Source: an uncultured Lysobacteraceae bacterium
GTDB lineage: Bacteria > Pseudomonadota > Gammaproteobacteria > Xanthomonadales > Xanthomonadaceae
NCBI GenBank assembly: GCA_946480825.1
Contig: CAMLLG010000039.1
Span: 1-37,233, forward strand
Reading direction: 5' to 3'
DNA: 37,233 nucleotides
The position numbers and the translations under genes are program-made. The notes below the pieces were generated by a model, which was given only the letters and a program-made list of their open reading frames with translations, did no database searches and was not told the origin of the DNA. Each line of letters starts with the position of its first letter. The first letter of the stretch is position 1. Shown piece after piece: positions 35,698 to 37,233 of this stretch.

Positions 35698-36567
35698 TCA
35701 GACCAGACTGGCGCCGATCTCCGCCCGGACTCGCGGGCGCTTTTCCAGTTCCGCCAGCAGTCGCTGCGCGACCTGGCGATAGGCCTCGGCCGCAGCGGAG
35801 GACGGCGCGGACAGCACCACGGGCGTGCCGGCATCGCCCTGTTCGCGGATCGATGCCTCCAGCGGCAGCGAACCGAGCAGCGGCACGCCGTACTGCGTCG
35901 CCATGCGCTCGCCGCCACCGTTGCCGAACAGGTGCTCGACGTGCCCGCACTGCGAGCACACGTGTTGTGCCATGTTCTCGATCAGCCCGAGCACCGGTAC
36001 CTGGACTTTCTCGAACATCTTCAGCGCCTTGCGCGCATCGAGCGTGGCCACGTCCTGCGGGGTGGTGACGATGACCGCACCTGCGACCGGAATCTTCTGG
36101 GCCAGGGTCAGCTGGATGTCGCCGGTGCCCGGCGGCAGATCGATCACCAGAATGTCGAGGCCATCGTCGCCTTCGCCCCAGCGGGTGTCGTTGAGCAGTT
36201 GGGTCAAGGCGGAGGTCGCCATCGGTCCGCGCCAGATCATCGGCGTGTCTTCTTCGACCAGGAACCCGATCGACATCGTCTCCACGCCGTGTGCGCGCAT
36301 CGGCACGATGGATTTGCCGTCCGGGCTTTCCGGCCGCCCGGAAAGCCCGAGCATCGTCGGAATGCTGGGGCCGTAGATGTCCGCGTCGAGCAGTCCGACC
36401 CGGGCCCCGAGACCGGCCAGGGCCACCGCCAGATTGACGGCGGTGGTGGACTTGCCCACCCCGCCCTTGCCGGAACCGATCGCGATGATGTTCCGCACCC
36501 CCGGCAAGGGTGCGAGGTTGGGCTGGACGGCGTGGGGCTGCAATCTGAACGGGGTCGAGGTCTTCAT
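35698..36567 (-). CDS. apbC: Mrp/ApbC-type iron-sulfur cluster carrier ATPase
   Basis: This 289-residue protein has the deviant Walker A GSGKGGVGKST (31-41), the LLDADIYGPSIP segment, IDLPPGTGDIQLTL and the cluster-binding CxxC pair C204/C207 in HVCSQCGH. It transfers [4Fe-4S] clusters to apoproteins and acts as a dimer. Many homologues carry an N-terminal DUF59/MIP18 domain of about 90 residues, which is absent here; only a 22-residue lead-in precedes the P-loop. The ATG at 36567 fits. An upstream extension to 36687 lacks conservation. It is divergent from the TonB-dependent receptor. Confidence 0.94.
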   Translation of the reverse strand: MKTSTPFRLQPHAVQPNLAPLPGVRNIIAIGSGKGGVGKSTTAVNLAVALAGLGARVGLLDADIYGPSIPTMLGLSGRPESPDGKSIVPMRAHGVETMSIGFLVEEDTPMIWRGPMATSALTQLLNDTRWGEGDDGLDILVIDLPPGTGDIQLTLAQKIPVAGAVIVTTPQDVATLDARKALKMFEKVQVPVLGLIENMAQHVCSQCGHVEHLFGNGGGERMATQYGVPLLGSLPLEASIREQGDAGTPVVLSAPSSAAAEAYRQVAQRLLAELEKRPRVRAEIGASLV

Positions 36568-36708
36568 GCCACCATTGTCGCCGGCCCGCAGGTGCGCGGC
36601 CAGCCTGTCTTCGGGCGCCCCTCGGCCATTTCGGCCCGGTTCCGGCCTCGGCCGTTCTGTCGCATCTGCCTGAACGGCCGGAGGCACTCACATCCACATG
36701 ACAAGCGC

Positions 36709-36724
36709 GTTAAACCCATGTTAA
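36709..36724 (+). promoter_or_regulatory. Paired GTTAA direct repeats upstream of the TonB receptor
   Basis: GTTAAACCCATGTTAA contains two GTTAA words whose starts are 11 bp apart, about one helical turn. They lie 77-92 bp before the receptor ATG, inside the 233-bp divergent region with mrp. A regulator binding site or -35 region is possible. I cannot assign a factor. Confidence 0.28.
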
Positions 36725-36800
36725 GTTCCGGTGGTAGGCGTCAGGGGGAAGGTATTTCTGTCGTCTCGTTTTCGTTCACGACCTGCTACCGGGGATTTCC

Positions 36801-37233
36801 ATGAATTCACGTACTCCGCGTCGCCTGCGACGCAGCCAGCTCACCTCCGCCATCCTGACCACGTTCCTGGTCTCCGGCATGGCGTTCGCCCAGGACACCA
36901 GCGGCAACACGGACGACGATCAGGACGACAATCAGACCGCGACCTCGCAGTCGCAGAACCTCGACAAGATCGAAGTCGTCGGCAGCCGCATCAAGCGCGC
37001 CGAAGTCGAAGGTCCGTCGCCGGTCACCATCATCACGTCCGACCAGATCGAACGCGAAGGCTTCAACACCGTCTACGACGCGCTTGAAACCATCAGCCAG
37101 AACACCGGCTTCGGTCAGAACGATTTCAACGCCGCCGGCGGCTTCACGCCGAACGCGAGCGTGATCAACCTCCGCGGTCTCGGCCCGGGCCGCACCCTGC
37201 TGCTGATCAACGGTCGCCGCGCGAACGACTATC
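36801..37233 (+). CDS. TonB-dependent outer-membrane receptor, N-terminal part (runs off window)
   Basis: The ATG at 36801 is preceded by GGGGA at a good distance. The 144 visible codons give a positively charged signal peptide (MNSRTPRRLRRSQLTSAILT, cleavage near MAFA-Q), an Asp/Gln/Thr-rich stretch (about 32-50), a TonB-box-like DKIEVVGSRIKR, and the plug domain (SPVTIITSDQIEREGF, YDALETISQNTG, INLRGLGPGRTLLLINGRR). This form, with IEVVGSRIKR, is typical of the large receptor families of Xanthomonadaceae that import siderophores, glycans or peptides. The substrate is unknown because the barrel is outside the window. Confidence 0.93.
   Translation, partial: MNSRTPRRLRRSQLTSAILTTFLVSGMAFAQDTSGNTDDDQDDNQTATSQSQNLDKIEVVGSRIKRAEVEGPSPVTIITSDQIEREGFNTVYDALETISQNTGFGQNDFNAAGGFTPNASVINLRGLGPGRTLLLINGRRANDY

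Noticed and set aside
34049..36697. Open frame of 882 codons suggesting an Mrp-subtilase fusion
   Set aside because: The upstream half reads mrp in the wrong frame. The subtilase has its own signal peptide and Shine-Dalgarno at 35425.

Overview
This is a GC-rich gammaproteobacterial chromosome segment. Protein similarity recognised by eye, the gene order (prmB-aroC-asd-fimV-truA-trpF, trpI, trpBA, accD) and the intergenic palindromes (GTAG-type REP pairs, 'ctctccc' and 'ctactttcttt' hairpins) point to Xanthomonadaceae in the Lysobacter/Luteimonas/Xanthomonas range. I see no rRNA, tRNA, CRISPR array, integrase, transposase or phage gene. Most of the window is core chromosome with a few accessory insertions.

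Region 1 (1-11414) is almost all minus strand. It runs from prmB through aroC, asd, fimV, truA, trpF, trpB, trpA and accD to the truncated start of glmM. The only opposing gene is trpI, a LysR regulator divergent from trpBA as in pseudomonads and convergent with trpF. Three intergenic gaps carry repeats: accD/glmM, trpB/trpA and aroC/asd.

Region 2 (11541-21435) is mainly plus strand. It holds an SCO copper chaperone, psd, a small unknown protein behind a perfect palindrome, a DUF2939 protein, a minus-strand MltD-like transglycosylase, a YjgR/HerA-like ATPase, a lipoprotein, greB, a membrane Ser/Thr kinase with a degenerate formylglycine-enzyme-like output domain, and a class I glutamine amidotransferase. 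Region 3 (21476-24529, minus) holds a secreted unknown protein, a DUF3025 protein and rimO.

Region 4 (24660-30646, plus) is the most coherent system. Eight tightly packed genes form one apparent operon: a dienelactone-hydrolase-like protein, a HIT-like protein, pxpB, pxpC, pxpA, DUF969, DUF979 and pcp. Pcp releases pyroglutamate (5-oxoproline) from peptide N-termini and PxpABC hydrolyses it to glutamate with ATP. The two polytopic DUF proteins are the obvious candidate transporter. A Rho-independent terminator follows at 30751-30775.

Region 5 (31003-36567, minus) holds a TPR-sulfotransferase, an RDD membrane protein, dcd, a secreted subtilase with its own terminator, and mrp/apbC. Divergent from mrp, the window ends inside a TonB-dependent receptor. 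All calls come from reading the sequence without database searches. I found no clearly unprecedented system. The best candidates for new biology are the transporter role of the DUF969/DUF979 pair and the kinase with the decayed FGE-like domain.
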